Of a stretch of DNA of 64,000 bases, positions 61,969 to 64,000 are shown piece by piece (within the stretch, counting starts at the first letter, position 1; every line of letters starts with the position of its first letter). The notes below the pieces were generated by a model that did no database searches, was not told where the DNA came from, and saw only the letters and a program-made list of their open reading frames with translations. Origin of the DNA: Verrucomicrobiota bacterium (GTDB taxonomy: Bacteria > Verrucomicrobiota > Verrucomicrobiia > Opitutales > Opitutaceae). The stretch covers positions 108,445-172,444 of the forward strand of contig JACRQG010000048.1 of NCBI GenBank assembly GCA_016222805.1, given 5' to 3'. Made by a program: the position numbers and the translations under genes.

Positions 61969-62095
61969 GGCCGTCCCAAGATCAAATGATTCTGTGATGA
62001 CGGCCAGGAACGCAGTCTCGGATCACTTGGATGGCGTGAGGGCGATGCACAAGGCATCGCCCAATGAATGCCACCAAGAATCCAACCCTCGTTTA
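61969..62095. repeat. Recombinase upstream repeat, copy 2 (perfect dyad)
   Basis: A second copy of the recombinase leader. GGGCGATGC (62040-62048) and GCATCGCCC (62054-62062) form a perfect 9-bp inverted repeat with a 5-base spacer. The start and first ten codons of the recombinase are recognisable (MNATKNPTLV) but then end in TAA, so the gene copy is dead. Probably the right-hand boundary of the island. Confidence 0.65.
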
Positions 62096-62114
62096 ACCCG
62101 GCAGCCCCACGGGG

Positions 62115-62297
62115 TCAGGCCGTTGTTGGTTGCTTTGACGGGCAGCTCGCCTCCCAACCTGTCACCTCTGGTCCGCACACTGCGCGTTCCGTTCGCTGAC
62201 CTGGCTCTCCCAACGCCTCGATCAAGCTACCGCAGCCACTCTCCGGCGCCAACGGTGCCGGCGGACGTTCACTCGGAAACAACCAACAACGGCCTGA
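62115..62297. repeat. 183-bp element with 18-bp perfect terminal inverted repeats
   Basis: TCAGGCCGTTGTTGGTTG (62115-62132) has an exact reverse complement at 62280-62297. The interior has no protein-coding signal. The size suits a miniature inverted-repeat element, but no target-site duplication is visible. Confidence 0.5.
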
Positions 62298-62346
62298 GCT
62301 TCTTGGCCCGTGGCGAGGCCCCTTCCGCCTGCTTCGCGTCCTTCGC

Positions 62347-62400
62347 GCCTTCGCGCGAGACTGCCTTGTTTTCACGCAAGGCAGCGAAGCTCGCGAAGGC
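62347..62400. repeat. REP-like imperfect hairpin
   Basis: A left arm starting GCCTTCGCGCGA and ending CTGCCTTG (62347-62368) pairs with a right arm starting CAAGGCAG and ending CGCGAAGGC (62377-62400). The CCTTCGCG-type repeat is flanked by further TTCGCG copies. It resembles dispersed palindromic repeats seen between genes in many high-GC bacteria. Confidence 0.45.
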
Positions 62401-62520
62401 GGTCACAAACCGAGTTTCTGCCGGAGCGGCCCAAAGGGGCCAAGTTTGACCCCTTTTGGTCCGTGGTCATCACGCTGATCCTGCATTGACGGCAGGATCT
62501 TCCTCACCGGTTGTTCCTGC

Positions 62521-63726
62521 ATGCTCACCCGATCCTCCGATTACGCGCTACGGCAGATTGGGTCGCGGAGCCTTGCCCGACCCTATGTTCCTTCCGGGCG
62601 CAGCCCATGGTGTTGGATCCTGCTGCTGCTCGTCCTGCTCGTTTCCATCCGGGCCGCTGAACCGACCTCCGCAGCGCTCACCGGCTTCTCTTGGGACCGC
62701 GTGCCGGTCTACACCCACTTCGGCAAGCGCGGCGCGGAGATGACGCCGGCCGAACTCGACTTTCTGGCGCAGCACGCGCCCTTCGTCGCCCTCGAAAAGA
62801 GTCATGGTGCCGCCGTGCACGGCAGCACCGAGGCTGGCATCGCCGCCACCGCCCGCGAGCTGAAGCGCCGCAACCCGCGGATCAAGGTGCTCTTTTACTT
62901 CAACGCCTTCATCAACTGGGGCGGCTACGCCGCGCATCGCACCTACCGGGAAGAGTGGACGCTGCGCGACCTCAAGGGTGCCGTGGTCACGCATCCCTCC
63001 GGCACGCCGCGTCCGGATCCCTCGCAGGCGGCGTTTCGCGAGTGGTGGTCGGAGGTCGTCGCCGCCGCCCACCGCGACGCCCCGCTCGACGGGCTCTTTG
63101 CCGACGCCCTCCCGCAGGCCCTTTCGCCCGCCCTCTCCCGGCAGGTCGGGCCGGACAAGGCCCGCGCCGTCGTCGCCGGCCTGCGCGAAATGCTGGCCCT
63201 GACGAAACGCAAGCTCGGGCCGGATCGCATCCTTCTCGTGAACGGCACGCGCACCACCGACTTTCGCGAGATCCTCGACTGGGAGGGAATCGACGGCGTG
63301 ATGATCGAGCACTTCGGCGGCTTCAAGACCGACCAGCCCGCCGACCTCAAGGCCGACCTCGACACCATCGCCCTCGCCGCCGCCAAGGGAAAGTTCGTCG
63401 TGATCAAGGGGTGGCCTGGTTTCAACTGGCTCGATCAGGCGATGATGAAGCGGCCGCACGCCGAACTCCTCGCCCTCGCCCGCGAACGGATCAACTTTCC
63501 CCTCGCCTGCTATCTCGTCGCCGCGCAACCCGGCACCTGGTTCTGCTACTCCTGGGGCTACACGTCCGATCACGGCATGCTCGACGGCTACCCGGAGTTT
63601 TCCCGCCCGCTCGGCCCGCCGCGAGGCGAGGCGACGTGGAACGGCCTCGCCGCCACCCGCGAATTCACCCACGCCTCGGTCCGCGTGGACCTGGCCACCA
63701 AGACCGCGCGGATCGACTGGCGGTGA
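62521..63726 (+). CDS. Putative glycoside hydrolase-like TIM-barrel protein (GHL15-like)
   Basis: A 401-residue exported protein. A hydrophobic segment (WCWILLLLVLLVSIRAAEP) at about 30-48 acts as signal peptide; the N-terminal extension before it may mean a later start. The catalytic-like domain contains VPVYTHFGKRGAEMTPAELD, FVALEKSHGA, IKVLFYFNAFINWGGYAAHR, LDGLFADALPQALSPALS and IDGVMIEHFGGFKTDQPADL, as in uncharacterised glycoside-hydrolase-like TIM barrels such as GHL15. Asp in DGLFADAL and Glu in MIEHFGG are candidate catalytic residues. Substrate unknown. The 5' end lies next to the repeat-rich stretch. Confidence 0.72.
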   Translation: MLTRSSDYALRQIGSRSLARPYVPSGRSPWCWILLLLVLLVSIRAAEPTSAALTGFSWDRVPVYTHFGKRGAEMTPAELDFLAQHAPFVALEKSHGAAVHGSTEAGIAATARELKRRNPRIKVLFYFNAFINWGGYAAHRTYREEWTLRDLKGAVVTHPSGTPRPDPSQAAFREWWSEVVAAAHRDAPLDGLFADALPQALSPALSRQVGPDKARAVVAGLREMLALTKRKLGPDRILLVNGTRTTDFREILDWEGIDGVMIEHFGGFKTDQPADLKADLDTIALAAAKGKFVVIKGWPGFNWLDQAMMKRPHAELLALARERINFPLACYLVAAQPGTWFCYSWGYTSDHGMLDGYPEFSRPLGPPRGEATWNGLAATREFTHASVRVDLATKTARIDWR

Positions 63727-63753
63727 ATCGCGCCATAGATCCCTCCCTACCCA

Positions 63754-63840
63754 CTTTCTCTTTCCTCTTTATCGTTCTCTTTCTCTCCCAGCAGTCGAAG
63801 GTTTCCGGGAGAAAGATTGAGAGAAAGAGGAAAGAGAAAG
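63754..63840. promoter_or_regulatory. Long pyrimidine/purine hairpin between two genes
   Basis: A pyrimidine-rich arm (63754-63789, beginning CTTTCTCTTTCCTC) is followed after a 17-base loop by a purine-rich arm (63807-63840, ending AGAGGAAAGAGAAAG) that is its imperfect reverse complement over about 34 bp. It ends 17 bases before ATG 63858. It may terminate the upstream gene or control translation of the next, since the purine arm contains Shine-Dalgarno-like AGAGG. Confidence 0.55.
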
Positions 63841-63857
63841 ATAGGAATGCCGCCGCC

Positions 63858-64000
63858 ATGCGCTCCGCCTTCGTCTGTTGCTTCGCCACTCTGGCCGCCT
63901 TCCCGCTCAGCGCTGCAGACCACGCAGCCCTCCGCGCCGAGGTCGATGCCCTCGCGCGCCTCACCATGCCGCCGGCCGTCCATGCCGCCGATGGGTTCGC
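63858..64000 (+). CDS. Exported protein, N-terminal fragment (runs off right edge)
   Basis: Open from ATG 63858 to the end of the window (47 codons plus two bases). It opens with a signal peptide (FVCCFATLAAFPLSAADHAA), then ALRAEVDALARLTMPPAVHA and continues past the edge. No family can be assigned from this fragment. The start is supported by the signal peptide and the position just after the long hairpin. Confidence 0.65.
   Translation, partial: MRSAFVCCFATLAAFPLSAADHAALRAEVDALARLTMPPAVHAADGF

Larger units (their letters stand above)
61764..62520. other. 757-bp gene-free stretch rich in repeats
   Basis: No credible gene. It contains recombinase-leader repeat copy 2 (61969-62095), an 18-bp terminal inverted repeat pair (62115-62297), a long imperfect hairpin (62347-62400) and a shorter CCAAAGGGG/CCCCTTTTGG hairpin (62431-62459). 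Confidence 0.6.

Noticed and set aside
61994..62449. 151-codon plus-strand frame over repeat copy 2 and the hairpins
   Set aside because: Its end (SRETALFSRKAAKLAKAV) is the translation of a palindromic repeat; the whole frame crosses repeats and has no domain.

Overview
The window is GC-rich, densely coded DNA. It most resembles a free-living, polysaccharide-degrading Verrucomicrobiota bacterium of the Opitutaceae type. That placement is inferred from gene content: SusC-like TonB receptors with a carboxypeptidase-regulatory-like front domain and no SusD, several xylose-isomerase-like sugar epimerases, two GH29 fucosidases, secreted kelch/BNR-like proteins with a repeated C-terminal domain, and a Ser/Thr kinase with TPRs. 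No rRNA, tRNA or CRISPR array was recognised.

Layout. 1-3 kb: two sugar-phosphate isomerase/epimerase-like genes and a D-2-hydroxyacid dehydrogenase. 3-10 kb (minus strand): an RDD membrane protein, two paralogous secreted repeat proteins that each carry an 18-bp TTACGCAG palindrome just upstream, an MFS transporter and a cytochrome b562-like protein. 10-15 kb (plus): a Tat-exported epimerase-like protein, a lipoprotein fusing a serine hydrolase to a NamZ/DUF1343 muramidase, a secreted propeller-like protein and an NTF2-like protein. 15-21.5 kb: a three-gene signalling operon (two paralogous LytS-type kinases and a LytTR regulator joined by ATGA overlaps), a small exported protein and a cNMP-domain histidine kinase.

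21.6-32.7 kb is an L-fucose-type locus: a GH29 enzyme divergent from an aldo/keto reductase across a long palindrome, two TonB receptors and a second GH29 enzyme. 33-54.8 kb is the most coherent system. An AraC regulator sits between two TonB receptors. The receptor divergent from it heads a 17-kb plus-strand run: ribose-type ABC transporter with DUF2291 protein, two DUF1593 nucleoside-hydrolase-like proteins, a PL10-type pectate lyase, a DUF4038/GH140 apiosidase-like enzyme, a fucose-isomerase-fold protein, split transketolase subunits and an FGGY kinase. Together these look like release, uptake and catabolism of a pectin side-chain pentose, most likely D-apiose: isomerise, phosphorylate, then transketolase.

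54.8-62.5 kb is an accessory island: a transposase remnant, a serine recombinase, a HigBA toxin-antitoxin pair, a lipoprotein, a Ser/Thr kinase gene broken by three frameshifts, a small alpha/beta hydrolase, and repeated copies of the recombinase upstream region with dyad symmetry. The window ends with a glycoside-hydrolase-like gene and the start of an exported protein behind a long purine/pyrimidine hairpin.
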